This document shows positions 1 through 8,795 of a stretch of 32,386 nt of DNA, piece after piece. The stretch is from the NCBI GenBank assembly GCA_017462755.1, contig JAFTQM010000021.1:1-32386 (forward strand), in the 5' to 3' direction. The position numbers and the translations under genes were made by a program. The notes beneath the pieces were generated by a model. It was not told the origin of the DNA and did no database searches. It was given only the letters and a program-made list of their open reading frames with translations. Within the stretch, counting starts at the first letter, position 1. The number at the start of each line of letters is the position of its first letter. This stretch comes from Lachnospiraceae bacterium (GTDB lineage Bacteria > Bacillota > Clostridia > Lachnospirales > Lachnospiraceae).

Positions 1-1
1 A

Positions 2-2185
2 AGAGATGATGAGACGAATGATTTCTGGTCTGCTTCCTGGCAGCCGGTTGCAAAGCCTATGGATGTATATAAGAGCGAGTGCCATCACTGTACTGCTTAC
101 ACCAACATGGTAGCAGAGTATGCAGGCATCAAGTCTGAGGTACTTTACTATGTTCCGTTGAACAAGACCTATGAGGTTTGGAGAGCAAAGATTACGAATA
201 CTACCGATAAGGTTCGTAAGATTTCCACCTTTGGTTATGCTGAGTTCACCAACGACAGCAATTACAATCAGGATCAGGTAAACTTACAGTACACACTGTT
301 CATTACCAGAACCTATTTCAAGAATGACAATATGATTGTGCAGACCATCAATGAGAACTGCGGCAAGAACGAAGAGGGCTCCAACTGGAGAGAGCGTTTC
401 TTTGGTTTGGCGGGTGCTCCGGTTGCTTCTTATAATGGTGATAAGGAAGCATTTATCGGCAGATATCATACCTATGGCAATCCGGTTGCAGTAGAGAACG
501 GTGCTTGTGATGGTACCTTAAACTACAACTCCAATGGTTGTGGTGCATTGCAGGCTGCATTGACCTTACAGCCGGGCGAGACGAAGGAGGTAGCATTCAT
601 CCTTGGTCAGACGACTCCGTCTGAGGCAAAGAAGATTGTAGACAGTTATCAGGATCTCGCTGTTGTTGAGGCAGAGAAGAAGGAGCTTATCGACTACTGG
701 CATTCCAAGCTTGCGAATTTCCAGGTTAATACACCGAATCCGGCATTCAACAGCATGGTAAATACATGGAATGCATATCAGTGCTTTATTACCTTTACAT
801 GGTCGAGAGCAGCATCCTTTACATATTGTGGCGAGCGTAACGGTTATGGTTACCGTGATACGGTTCAGGATATTCAGGGTATCATTCACTTGGACCCGGC
901 TATGGCGAAGAAGCAGATTACATTCATGCTTTCTGCTCAGGTAGACAATGGTGGTGGACTTCCGCTCGTATTGTTTGACTTCGTTCCGGGTAACTCCGGT
1001 ACACCGGATGATCCGGAATGGGTTAAGGTAACCGGACATCCTGCATATCGTGCAGACGATGCTTTGTGGCTCTTCCCAACCGTATGGAAGTACATCTCTG
1101 AGTCCGGTGATAAGGATTACATCAAGGAAGTAATTCCATATGCAAATAATGGTGATAAGGGTACCGTATACGATCACTTAAAGAGAGCAATCCAGTTCTC
1201 GATGGAACGTCTTGGTGACCACAAGATGCCGGCTGGTCTGCATGCAGACTGGAATGACTGTCTGCGTCTTGGTAAGAAGGGTGAGTCTACTTTCGTAGCT
1301 TTGCAGCTGTATTATGCAATGACCGTATTAAAAGGCTTTGCAAAGGATTTAGGCGATACCGAGTACATTGAGTACTTAGAGAAGACTCAGAAGGAGCTTG
1401 GCGACACCATTCAGAAGGAGTGCTGGGAGGATGACCGCTTCGTTCGAGGTATCAAGGAAGATGGTCAGGTAATCGGTTCCAAGAAGGATCCGGAGGCAAA
1501 TATGTGGCTCAATCCACAGTCCTGGGCTGTTATCAGTGGCCTGGCTTCGAAGGATCAGGCTGAGAAGGCTCTGGAATCCGTACATCGTGAGCTGAATACC
1601 AAGTATGGTGTTCGTGTTATGGCGCCATCCTATGTAGATCATGCATTTGACGGTGCTTTGGCACTGTTGTTCAACCCATCCACGAAGGAGAACGGTGGTA
1701 TCTTCTCGCAGCCACAGGGTTGGATTATTCTGGCAGAGTCCTTAATGGGACATGGTAATCGTGCATTTGAGTACTTTACCGAGAGCTCCCCGGCTTCCCA
1801 GAATGACGATGCTGATGTAAGAAAGTTAGAGCCATATGTACATGGTCAGTTTACTGAGAGTACCGATTCTCCATTCGAGGGACGTTCTCACGTACACTGG
1901 TTAACCGGTACCGCTTCTACCTGTATGGTAGGCTGTGTAGAGGGTATCTGTGGTATGCGTCCTGACTTAGATGGTCTGTGGGTATGCCCTGCTATCCCAT
2001 CTGACTGGAAGGAAATCACGATGGATAAGACCTTCCGTGGCAAGAAGCTTCATATTGTTGTAAAGAATCCGGACGGCGCAGAAGGCGGCTGTAAGGAATT
2101 CTACATCAACGGCGTAAAGGCAGATCAGCCATATGTAGCAGAGAAGGATATGAAGGACGAGAACGAAATCGTACTGGTAATGTAA
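2..2185 (+). CDS. GH94 glycoside phosphorylase, probably cellobiose phosphorylase (5' end outside window)
   Basis: The reading frame is open from base 2, and the codons before the first Met at 59 encode a conserved family stretch (DDETNDFWSASWQPV), so the gene starts upstream of the window. The family cleaves cellobiose or a related beta-glucoside with phosphate to give alpha-glucose-1-phosphate and a free sugar in the cytoplasm. Visible motifs, counted from the Met at 59, are RNGYGYRDTVQD near residue 260, GGGLPL, HADWNDCL near 395-402 (the DWND aspartates, 397 and 400, lie where the family has its catalytic acid), and the C-terminal HGQFTESTDSPFEGRSHVHW segment. About 728 residues are present against roughly 800 for the family, so some 80 to 90 are missing. 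Lysine is almost always AAG, consistent with high expression. GH94 membership is firm. The exact substrate (cellobiose or another disaccharide) is inferred. Confidence 0.87.
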   Translation, partial: RDDETNDFWSASWQPVAKPMDVYKSECHHCTAYTNMVAEYAGIKSEVLYYVPLNKTYEVWRAKITNTTDKVRKISTFGYAEFTNDSNYNQDQVNLQYTLFITRTYFKNDNMIVQTINENCGKNEEGSNWRERFFGLAGAPVASYNGDKEAFIGRYHTYGNPVAVENGACDGTLNYNSNGCGALQAALTLQPGETKEVAFILGQTTPSEAKKIVDSYQDLAVVEAEKKELIDYWHSKLANFQVNTPNPAFNSMVNTWNAYQCFITFTWSRAASFTYCGERNGYGYRDTVQDIQGIIHLDPAMAKKQITFMLSAQVDNGGGLPLVLFDFVPGNSGTPDDPEWVKVTGHPAYRADDALWLFPTVWKYISESGDKDYIKEVIPYANNGDKGTVYDHLKRAIQFSMERLGDHKMPAGLHADWNDCLRLGKKGESTFVALQLYYAMTVLKGFAKDLGDTEYIEYLEKTQKELGDTIQKECWEDDRFVRGIKEDGQVIGSKKDPEANMWLNPQSWAVISGLASKDQAEKALESVHRELNTKYGVRVMAPSYVDHAFDGALALLFNPSTKENGGIFSQPQGWIILAESLMGHGNRAFEYFTESSPASQNDDADVRKLEPYVHGQFTESTDSPFEGRSHVHWLTGTASTCMVGCVEGICGMRPDLDGLWVCPAIPSDWKEITMDKTFRGKKLHIVVKNPDGAEGGCKEFYINGVKADQPYVAEKDMKDENEIVLVM

Positions 2186-2259
2186 TTTTTGTTGTGAGGA
2201 AAGTTATTATCAGCGGATGAGTTCTGGCAACTCTCATATAGAATATTGGAAGAAGAAAG

Positions 2260-2292
2260 ACCGCCCCGGCAAATGTCGGGGCGGTTGTTTTT
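2260..2292 (+). terminator. Rho-independent terminator of the GH94 gene
   Basis: A GC-rich stem (ACCGCCCCG pairing with CGGGGCGGT, extendable by a G-T pair) closes a short loop and is followed by TGTTTTT. It lies 75 bases after the stop codon. Two smaller hairpins follow: GAGTTTG/CAAACTC at 2312-2330 and TTTATC/GATAAA at 2331-2346. They sit between this gene and the convergent nuclease gene. Confidence 0.9.
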
Positions 2293-2350
2293 GTAACCGT
2301 GAGTTCTACGAGAGTTTGCAATACAAACTCTTTATCTTACGATAAAAAGG

Positions 2351-3325
2351 CTACAGCTTATATTCTTCATACAAGGTTTGACGATACTCGGTATCCTGTG
2401 TTGCCTTTAATAAATCCTCGGTACGATGGTCGGTAATCAAGTGTTGAGAAAGGGTAGCGAAGCGACGTTCACCTTGCTCGCGACCCTGCTTGAGTCCTTG
2501 CTCGCAGCCTCGCTGTACCCCATCTTGCCATCCATCGTGCCAACCAATGTCTCTGCCTTCTTCGAATCCGGCTTCTCGCTCCGCTTCCCGAAGCAGCTTG
2601 AACTCTTTTTCTGCATCAAATTCGAATATACTCACCTGAATTACCTCCCGTCGATATTTAGTCAGCAGCTCTGCGAGAATATCTTCAGCAATGCATTCCT
2701 TGATTGCGCGCTCTACTGCTTCCCCTATGGGTAATAGTATAGCATATTTTCGTACTCTGTCCACATATTTTGCATAGTCACGAAGCATTTTACACTGGTT
2801 CATGATTTCTGGATTTTGGTTGGCATTGATGTTATACATATGCACGACTAATTCCAAAGAAGGGGCTTCCGATTCTCTGGCAAATAAATCGGATAAACGA
2901 AGCTCGGTGCGTTCCGGTTGCGGCAAACTGCCATTATAAAACATAATGAAATGTGGTGTAGGGAGGATAATCTTTCGGCTGCCGTAGAGAGAGCGTTTAT
3001 CAATCATCTTTTCGTATTCTCTTGCGATGTAAAACAAATCACGCAATGGTATATTGGGATTTGGCGTGGATTGATGCTCATATAAGTACAGTTCGTCGTA
3101 GAGAAGAAATGCAATATCGTTTTTCATTCCCAGATAGATTGCGTTTTCCAATGTGACGATTTCCAAATCATCCGGATTGGAGTAATGGGTTTCATTCATT
3201 GCATTGTAAAGACTAAGTAAGTTTTTCTTTTCGCGGAAAATCAAACGAAAGAGGGTGTCTTTGTAATTGCGCATATATAATGCAGCTAATTCGTGAGTGT
3301 AATGTGTTTCAATATTTTGGGTCAA
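2351..3325 (-). CDS. Rpn-family PD-(D/E)XK nuclease / transposase-like protein
   Basis: This is a 324-residue member of the Rpn (recombination-promoting nuclease, PD-(D/E)XK transposase-like) family. Known members are DNA endonucleases that promote RecA-independent recombination; many are of unknown role. The N-terminus has the family's entry motif (DTLFRLIFREKKNLLSLYNA, residues 23-42). The nuclease core reads ND(70)IAFLL..LYE(83)HQ(85)S, the D...ExQ active-site pattern. Residues 255-287 are a hydrophilic repeat rich in Gly, Gln and Glu with a GxxxG-like rhythm, as is common at the C-terminus of this family. The start is TTG, chosen because AAGGAG lies 8 bases upstream. It stands alone on the reverse strand, with another PD-(D/E)XK-like gene about 370 bp upstream. 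No terminal repeats of an insertion sequence were found. Confidence 0.85.
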   Translation of the reverse strand: MTQNIETHYTHELAALYMRNYKDTLFRLIFREKKNLLSLYNAMNETHYSNPDDLEIVTLENAIYLGMKNDIAFLLYDELYLYEHQSTPNPNIPLRDLFYIAREYEKMIDKRSLYGSRKIILPTPHFIMFYNGSLPQPERTELRLSDLFARESEAPSLELVVHMYNINANQNPEIMNQCKMLRDYAKYVDRVRKYAILLPIGEAVERAIKECIAEDILAELLTKYRREVIQVSIFEFDAEKEFKLLREAEREAGFEEGRDIGWHDGWQDGVQRGCEQGLKQGREQGERRFATLSQHLITDHRTEDLLKATQDTEYRQTLYEEYKL

Positions 3326-3691
3326 AAAAATTCTCCTTTCGCATGAATGGTTGTTATTATCAAAAAATATTTTGGTTAAGTTATCCGGATAAAAATGATA
3401 ATAGAAAAGTTAGATAAAGAACGTGGTTACGTTCGCTTGATAAAGATTAATGTAATAGAAGTACTTCTGGCAATATCATAGCATAAGGCGTTGTAGGAAG
3501 GCAAGAAAAAGAAGACTGAAAAGTTCGCTAAAAAATGGGAGAGAACTTTGTGCAGATTTATGTAAAAGTAAGAATCCGGTATCGAGGTGAAAGGAAAAAG
3601 CAGAATGCGCACACCGAAGCAGGAGTTGATGTCGTAGGCATAGTGCTTCAGTTGTGCGAGAGTCTGTAACGTATATGCGGTATTTTGGAGT
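3326..3691. other. Gene-free stretch upstream of the Rpn gene
   Basis: No convincing coding frame was found in this 366-bp gap between two reverse-strand genes. It contains a 12-bp perfect palindrome, TTATCCGGATAA, at 3381-3392, about 55 bp upstream of the nuclease start and within the region expected to hold its promoter. A small hairpin (GAACGT-GGTT-ACGTTC, 3419-3434) lies further up. AT-rich sequence at 3350-3380 could supply a reverse-strand promoter but no clear -35/-10 pair stands out. Short open frames here look random. Confidence 0.5.
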
Positions 3692-4426
3692 TTATTTTTT
3701 TTGATACAAATACAAATTCCCCTGCTTTCCTACCCGCTCCACTACGCCTACTGCCAACAGAATATTTAGTGCGACATTTGCCAGTGACTGTGATATGTGA
3801 GCGGCTTTTTTATAGTCCTTGGTGGAGAAGGTTTCCGGCAAATCCTCCGGCAGCAGCTGTGTGTAGTCGGCGGCAGAGTCCAGGGTGATCTCGCGGAAAA
3901 AGCTCAGCGGCAGGGCATCGCTCTTGGTAGCACCCTTTCGCTTGTTGGCGTTCCAGCCGTCCAGATAGCGGTATTCCTCGACATCCAGCATAGCGATACG
4001 AATATGCAAATGCTCGTGGTTCAGATAGGATTTGATGCGATACAGCTCAGGGAAAATCTGATATTCCTTGCCTGACTTCGGAGACTTGCGCGGAGGCGTG
4101 ATTTCGCCGGTTGCCGGGTCAATGTAACGCAGATATTTGGTATGGGCTACCGGATAGACTACGGTTACATCGTAGAGTGGCAAAAATGCGTCCAGCTTGC
4201 GGCGCAATGTATTAAAATTACGGGTCTGGATTTCGATGATTTCTGACCCGGTAAAGGCATCTGCCACGAAACCGGCTACCTTTTGCTCGTGCCAGCATTC
4301 GTTGGTTGCATAATAATTTTTTAGAACGGCGTGAATCGTTTTTTCGGATAGGGTACCGATGCTGTTTTGCTCCTGTACCTTGTGTATAACCTTGTCGCGA
4401 GCCTGTTCGAATAAAAGAATGTCCAT
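3692..4426 (-). CDS. Uncharacterised protein with PD-(D/E)XK-like motif and possible C-terminal winged helix
   Basis: This 244-residue protein is not assigned to a named family with confidence. Residues 28-75 read as a helix followed by E(47)QKVAGFVAD(56)AF....IIE(65)IQ(67)TRNFNTLRRKL. That E...D...ExQ pattern followed by a basic helix is typical of PD-(D/E)XK nuclease folds. The middle (95-165) holds basic and aromatic segments. The last 50 residues (DYKKAAHISQSLANVALNILLAVGVVERVGKQGNLYLY) look like a winged helix-turn-helix ending in a beta wing, so DNA binding is plausible. No signal peptide or membrane segment is visible. The ATG at 4426 has a weak GAGG about 11 bases upstream. It is adjacent to the Rpn nuclease gene in the same orientation, which may reflect shared mobility or chance. 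Nuclease function is an inference from motif spacing only. Confidence 0.65.
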   Translation of the reverse strand: MDILLFEQARDKVIHKVQEQNSIGTLSEKTIHAVLKNYYATNECWHEQKVAGFVADAFTGSEIIEIQTRNFNTLRRKLDAFLPLYDVTVVYPVAHTKYLRYIDPATGEITPPRKSPKSGKEYQIFPELYRIKSYLNHEHLHIRIAMLDVEEYRYLDGWNANKRKGATKSDALPLSFFREITLDSAADYTQLLPEDLPETFSTKDYKKAAHISQSLANVALNILLAVGVVERVGKQGNLYLYQKK

Positions 4427-4660
4427 AATCGTTGTGCCTCATGTGGTGTGTAAAATATAATTGCGTATGATGCGCAGCAGATGTCTTTTGTGACTGCACG
4501 TCAACGTAAGGGTTTGCAGAGCAAACGCTTTGATTTAAGTTAAGTATACGAAAGAATACAGGATGCGTCAATTAGATTCGATAAGCTTGTAAAATTGCCG
4601 AAGAAAGACGGCTTTTTTGTGAGATTTTTGTGGGAAATGAAGGTGGAATTTCCTTGTACG

Positions 4661-4689
4661 TTGTGCTAGAATTTATGCTTGGATAATTT
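4661..4689 (+). promoter_or_regulatory. Possible promoter of the antiporter gene
   Basis: TTGTGC (4661-4666) and TAATTT (4684-4689) are 17 bases apart. An extended -10, TGCTAGAAT at 4664-4672, is an alternative. The 299-bp interval 4427-4725 otherwise holds a small hairpin (GTTTGC-AGA-GCAAAC, 4512-4526) in the upstream region of the reverse gene, and a short GCCG/CGGC stem followed by six T near 4595-4618 that could be a weak terminator. Confidence 0.35.
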
Positions 4690-4725
4690 ATAAAAAATTT
4701 ATTTGACAATCGAGGAGGCGCAATC

Positions 4726-5925
4726 ATGGAGGCATATAATGTCTTTAAGGATCTGGCAATTATCGTTGCCGTAGCGAAATTATTTGGTATTGTTGCAAGA
4801 AAGTGTAAGGCACCGCAGGTAGTAGGAGAGATTTTGGCGGGTCTGCTGATTGGACCAAGTATTTTGGGCTGGGTAAATCAGACGGATTTTTTGGTGCAGA
4901 TGGCAGAAATCGGTGTTATTCTGTTGATGTTTTCGGCAGGTCTGGAAACGGATATCAAGGAGCTGTTGCGTACCGGTCCGATTGCACTGGTAATCGCCTG
5001 TGCGGGTGTGTTTGTTCCGCTGGTAGGCGGCGCGCTGCTTTATATGGGCTTTTATGGCATGTCGCCATGGGGCAGCGAAGAATTTTATAAGGCAGTATTT
5101 ATTGGTACGATTATGACGGCGACCTCCGTTAGTATAACGGTGCAATCCCTGCGAGAAATGGGTAAGCTAAAAGGTAAGGTAGGTACGACGATTTTGAGTG
5201 CGGCGATTATTGATGATGTCATCGGTATTATCGTGCTGACCTTCGTTATCGGCTTTAAGAATCCGGATTCTGACCCGGGCAGAGTAATCATGAATACAAT
5301 CTTATTCTTTGTACTGGCGGTAGGAGCAGGCTTTATTTTCTATTTTATTTTCCGCAAGCTGGACAATCGTTATCCGCATACCAGACGTATTCCGATTATC
5401 GGTCTGGCATTCTGCTTTGCGCTGGCATATATTGCAGAAGAATTCTTTGGAATTGCAGATATTACCGGTGCGTATGTGGCAGGTATTATTTTGTGCAGTA
5501 TTCAGGATTCGGAATATATTGCAGAGAAGATGGATATTAATTCTTATATGCTGTTTGGACCGGTGTTTTTTGCGAGTATCGGTTTGAAGACGAATATTGA
5601 GAGTCTGGATGCAGGTATTTTGATTTTCTCGGTAGCGTTTGTGTTAGTAGCTTTGCTAACAAAGATTATCGGTTGCGGATTGATCGCAAGAGTGTGCAAA
5701 TTCAAGGGTCGGGATGCAGTAAAAATCGGTGTCGGTATGATGACGCGAGGCGAGGTAGCGCTGATTGTGTCTCAGAAGGGTCTGGCAGTCGGTCTGATGA
5801 CTCCGGTATATTTTACGGCAGTAATTATGCTGATTATCGTATCCTCGATTGCAACACCGATTATTTTGAAGATTTTGTATGCAAAGGATCCGGCAGAACC
5901 GGCATTAGAAGAAAAAACAGCATAA
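4726..5925 (+). CDS. CPA2-family Na+(K+)/H+ antiporter membrane protein
   Basis: This 399-residue integral membrane protein belongs to the monovalent cation:proton antiporter-2 family (Na_H_Exchanger fold, KefB/NapA-like transport domain). It should exchange Na+ or K+ for H+ across the cytoplasmic membrane. About 12 to 13 hydrophobic segments cover nearly the whole length. Residues 30-45 carry APQVVGEILAGLLIGPS, the family's first conserved loop. Residues 131-140 (TATSVSITVQ) form the discontinuous helix, and the DD pair at 163-164 (AAIIDDVIGII) is the ion-binding motif of electrogenic members. The TRGEVALIVSQKGL stretch near 339-352 is also conserved. There is no C-terminal TrkA-N/RCK domain, so it is a transport-domain-only version. 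GAGGAGG lies 7 bases before the ATG. It stands upstream of asnS, which has its own promoter. Ion specificity cannot be read from sequence. Confidence 0.9.
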   Translation: MEAYNVFKDLAIIVAVAKLFGIVARKCKAPQVVGEILAGLLIGPSILGWVNQTDFLVQMAEIGVILLMFSAGLETDIKELLRTGPIALVIACAGVFVPLVGGALLYMGFYGMSPWGSEEFYKAVFIGTIMTATSVSITVQSLREMGKLKGKVGTTILSAAIIDDVIGIIVLTFVIGFKNPDSDPGRVIMNTILFFVLAVGAGFIFYFIFRKLDNRYPHTRRIPIIGLAFCFALAYIAEEFFGIADITGAYVAGIILCSIQDSEYIAEKMDINSYMLFGPVFFASIGLKTNIESLDAGILIFSVAFVLVALLTKIIGCGLIARVCKFKGRDAVKIGVGMMTRGEVALIVSQKGLAVGLMTPVYFTAVIMLIIVSSIATPIILKILYAKDPAEPALEEKTA

Positions 5926-5941
5926 CTTGCGAATTCTATAG

Positions 5942-5970
5942 TTGTAAAATTACTGGAAACATGGTAAACT
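5942..5970 (+). promoter_or_regulatory. Promoter of asnS
   Basis: TTGTAA (5942-5947) and TAAACT (5965-5970) are separated by exactly 17 bases, giving a start about 27 bases before the preferred ATG at 6004. Confidence 0.6.
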
Positions 5971-6003
5971 ACTAAGAAGATAATCGCAGGAATGGAGGAT
6001 ACT

Positions 6004-7395
6004 ATGGATTTGGTTTCAGTACGCGAGTTATATCGCAACAAAGAAGAGTACATTGGAAAGAAAATTACGGTCGGCGGATGGGTGCGTTCAAATCGTGACT
6101 CCAAGACCTTTGGATTTATTGTAGTAAATGATGGTACATTTTTTGAGACCTTACAGGTCGTATATTCGGACAAGCTGGCAAACTTTGCAGAGATTGCAAA
6201 GTTAAATGTAGGTTCTGCAGTTATTGTGACCGGTGAACTGGTAGCGACTCCGGAGGCAAAGCAGCCGTTTGAGATTCAGGCAGAGAGCGTAGAGGTAGAG
6301 GGTGTTTCGACACCGGATTATCCATTGCAGAAGAAGAGACATACGTTGGAGTATCTGCGTACCATTACGCATTTAAGACCGCGTACCAATACCTTCCAGG
6401 CAGTGTTCCGTGTACGTTCCTTAGTTGCTTATGCAATTCACAAGTTCTTTCAGGAGAGAGATTTTGTTTATGTACACACTCCGCTGATTACCGGAAGTGA
6501 CTGCGAGGGCGCAGGCGAGATGTTCCAGGTAACGACGCTGGATTTGAACAATGTGCCAAAGAACGAGGATGGTACGGTAGATTTTACGCAGGATTTCTTT
6601 AACAAGCCGACCAATCTGACTGTAAGCGGTCAGCTGAACGGTGAGACCTATGCAATGGCATTTAAGAATATCTACACCTTTGGTCCGACCTTCCGTGCAG
6701 AGAATTCCAATACCACCAGACATGCAGCAGAGTTCTGGATGATTGAGCCGGAGATTGCATTTGCAGATTTGAAGGACGATATGATGTTGGCAGAGAGCAT
6801 GTTAAAGTATGTGATTCGCTATGTACTGGAGAATGCTCCGGAGGAGATGAACTTCTTTAACAGCTTTGTAGATAAGGGTCTGTTAGAGAGATTGAACAAT
6901 GTGTTAAACTCCGATTTTGGTCATGTAACCTATACCGAAGCCATCGAGCTGCTTCAGAAGAACAATGATAAGTTTGATTACAAGGTATCCTGGGGCTGTG
7001 ATTTACAGACCGAGCATGAGCGTTACTTAACCGAGGAAATTTTTAAGAAGCCGGTCTTCGTAACGGACTATCCGAAGGAAATCAAGGCATTCTACATGAA
7101 GCTGAATGAGGATGGTAAGACCGTAGCAGCTATGGACTGTCTGGTACCGGGCATCGGTGAGATTATCGGTGGCAGCCAGAGAGAGGATGACTACGATAAG
7201 CTGATGACCAGAATGAATGAGCTGGGACTCAAGCCGGAGGATTACGATTTCTATCTGGATTTGCGTAAGTATGGTTCCGCAAGACATGCAGGCTTCGGAC
7301 TTGGTTTTGAGCGTTGTGTAATGTATCTGACCGGAATGGGTAACATCCGCGACGTAATTCCGTTCCCACGTACCGTAAACAACTGCGAGCTGTAA
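6004..7395 (+). CDS. asnS: Asparaginyl-tRNA synthetase
   Basis: The enzyme charges tRNA-Asn with asparagine using ATP in the cytoplasm. The 463-residue length matches bacterial AsnRS. The N-terminal OB-fold anticodon-binding domain (about 1-110) contains [25 protein letters not shown]. The class II catalytic core has [16 protein letters not shown], motif 2 near residue 230 ([21 protein letters not shown]) and motif 3 near 430 ([15 protein letters not shown]). The presence of [11 protein letters not shown] and the overall length separate it from AspRS. An in-frame ATG at 5992 exists, but GGAGG at 5994-5998 sits 5 bases before the ATG at 6004, so 6004 is preferred. It has its own promoter and terminator, and the codon use is strongly biased, as for a highly expressed gene. 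Confidence 0.97.
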   Translation: MDLVSVRELYRNKEEYIGKKITVGGWVRSNRDSKTFGFIVVNDGTFFETLQVVYSDKLANFAEIAKLNVGSAVIVTGELVATPEAKQPFEIQAESVEVEGVSTPDYPLQKKRHTLEYLRTITHLRPRTNTFQAVFRVRSLVAYAIHKFFQERDFVYVHTPLITGSDCEGAGEMFQVTTLDLNNVPKNEDGTVDFTQDFFNKPTNLTVSGQLNGETYAMAFKNIYTFGPTFRAENSNTTRHAAEFWMIEPEIAFADLKDDMMLAESMLKYVIRYVLENAPEEMNFFNSFVDKGLLERLNNVLNSDFGHVTYTEAIELLQKNNDKFDYKVSWGCDLQTEHERYLTEEIFKKPVFVTDYPKEIKAFYMKLNEDGKTVAAMDCLVPGIGEIIGGSQREDDYDKLMTRMNELGLKPEDYDFYLDLRKYGSARHAGFGLGFERCVMYLTGMGNIRDVIPFPRTVNNCEL

Positions 7396-7430
7396 AAACA
7401 ATGTGATTGTGATATTGCATTTGTAACATA

Positions 7431-7462
7431 AAAAACTGCCTGATTTGTTTCAGGCAGTTTTT
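7431..7462. terminator. Bidirectional terminator between asnS and the HD-GYP gene
   Basis: A perfect 13-bp inverted repeat (AAAAACTGCCTGA pairing with TCAGGCAGTTTTT, loop TTTGTT) has A's on its left arm and T's on its right. It therefore gives a U-tract in either direction and serves both convergent genes. Confidence 0.92.
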
Positions 7463-7474
7463 AAATACAAAAGA

Positions 7475-8563
7475 TTATAAAAGGCTTCGGATGGAAAGGT
7501 CCTTCTCCTTTGAGAGGTCGTAGAAGCGTTCGCCAACCTTGACGATTGGTTTGGAAAGATGGTCCGGATTAATCATAACGACACTACCAATCAAGGAGTT
7601 ACTTAACAATACCGGTGCATTGATGTAAGACTGCACGATATGCTTTAGGAACGTAAGCAAAAATTGTGGGTCGTATTTGGAATAGCCGTCGGATTCCAAG
7701 GTGGCTACAACATCAAACGGACATACACTTTCGCGGTAAATACGCTTGGAGGTCATAGCATCATATACATCAGCGATGGCAACAATCTTTGCGAAATCAC
7801 TGATTTGGTCGCCACTCAAGCCGCGCGGATAACCGCTGCCGTCATAGCGCTCATGGTGGGACAGGATAGCATCCTTGATGCGATTGTCAATCGGGAATTC
7901 TGTCACCATCTGATAGCCGTATATCGGGTGCTTTTTAACCAAAGCATATTCTTCGTCACTTAACTCTCCGGATTTATTTAAAATAAGGGAAGGAATGTGC
8001 TTTTTGCCGATGTCATGCAGCAATCCGGCAAGGGTAAGCAGCTTGGTATCCTCCGGAGAATAGTTTAACCAAGCTGCGATGGAATTGCAAATCAAGGCAA
8101 CGTTAACAGAATGCACATAGGTAAGGTCAGTATTGTCACGCATACAGTGCAACATATCAAAGGTATGCATGGAGTTACCGCTCTCGACCAAAAGATCCTT
8201 AATGTAGGAGAGCATCTGCTCCTGCTCTAAGGTCTTTTCCGGGGAGTCCATCAGAGAATCCAGAACCGAATGGATGGTATCGATGGTCTTCTGATACTGC
8301 TTGTTAAACTTTTTGAAGTCCAGAGACTCCTTGATTTTATTTGCATGTAACAATTCAGGATTTTCTGCCGCCATACGTTCCGCCAAAGCCTGCGGAATCA
8401 GAACAGGGATTTCCTGATTGGTAAATAGCTTGAGCTTCGATATTGTCTTAGGGTTGAGAATGGTATTTTTGGCAACGATTTTTTCGCGCGTAGAGGAATA
8501 AACGTCGTCAGCAATAATCATACCGGTCATCAATTGGTTTGGGGTTATATTCATTACGTGCAT
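7475..8563 (-). CDS. HD-GYP domain protein, probable cyclic-di-GMP phosphodiesterase
   Basis: This 362-residue cytoplasmic protein probably hydrolyses cyclic-di-GMP. The N-terminal third (about 1-60, ITPNQLMTGMIIADDVYS) resembles the small domain often found before HD-GYP. Residues 60-145 are helical linker. The HD-GYP domain follows: YVHSVNVALICNSIA, LLHD(184)IGKKHIP, then HHERYDGSGYPRGLSGDQI at about 236-254, the full GYP signature, and IADVYDAMTSKRIYR. The metal-binding H, HD and HH residues are all present. No receiver domain or membrane segment is seen. The start at 8563 is chosen because AAGGGA precedes it by 9 bases on the reverse strand; a more upstream Met at 8611 lacks a good site. 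It is monocistronic, with a terminator shared with asnS. Confidence 0.92.
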   Translation of the reverse strand: MHVMNITPNQLMTGMIIADDVYSSTREKIVAKNTILNPKTISKLKLFTNQEIPVLIPQALAERMAAENPELLHANKIKESLDFKKFNKQYQKTIDTIHSVLDSLMDSPEKTLEQEQMLSYIKDLLVESGNSMHTFDMLHCMRDNTDLTYVHSVNVALICNSIAAWLNYSPEDTKLLTLAGLLHDIGKKHIPSLILNKSGELSDEEYALVKKHPIYGYQMVTEFPIDNRIKDAILSHHERYDGSGYPRGLSGDQISDFAKIVAIADVYDAMTSKRIYRESVCPFDVVATLESDGYSKYDPQFLLTFLKHIVQSYINAPVLLSNSLIGSVVMINPDHLSKPIVKVGERFYDLSKEKDLSIRSLL

Positions 8564-8610
8564 TGCTATCATTCCCTTCATTTTTTCGCAAAGGTGCGTT
8601 ATTTGATACA

Positions 8611-8639
8611 ATTATACGATATTTGTATAGAAAATACAA
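8611..8639 (-). promoter_or_regulatory. Promoter of the HD-GYP gene
   Basis: Read on the reverse strand, TTGTAT (8639-8634) and a perfect TATAAT (8616-8611) are 17 bases apart, about 50 bases before the start codon. Confidence 0.75.
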
Positions 8640-8751
8640 GAGGAAGTGTATCTTTTGTGTAAAAATGTGTCTTACTCTGGGGAAAAAGCGCGAAGACAAG
8701 CAAAACAATAGAAAGTTGAAATTAAAATTGTCAGAAAAAACAATAAAAACA

Positions 8752-8780
8752 TTGAATAAAACAGAAATAAATGATATAAT
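8752..8780 (+). promoter_or_regulatory. Promoter just upstream of tatD
   Basis: TTGAAT (8752-8757), a 17-base spacer and a perfect TATAAT (8775-8780) are present. The -10 box ends only 15 bases before the ATG, so a transcript from here would have a leader of about 8 to 9 bases, and AGAGG (8782-8786) would lie at or upstream of the transcript start. Confidence 0.6.
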
Positions 8781-8795
8781 TAGAGGTAGTTTCGA

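Noticed and set aside
566-1177. 203-residue reverse-strand open frame inside the GH94 gene
   Set aside because: It is fully antisense to a gene with firm family motifs, has no ribosome site and no recognisable domain.
3427-3612. Small hydrophobic reverse-strand protein in the gap upstream of the Rpn gene
   Set aside because: No ribosome site, no promoter and a composition explained by AT-rich DNA.
2351-4426. Complete insertion sequence around the Rpn gene
   Set aside because: No terminal inverted repeats of meaningful length and no target-site duplication could be found at either side; the flanking hairpins are short and differ.
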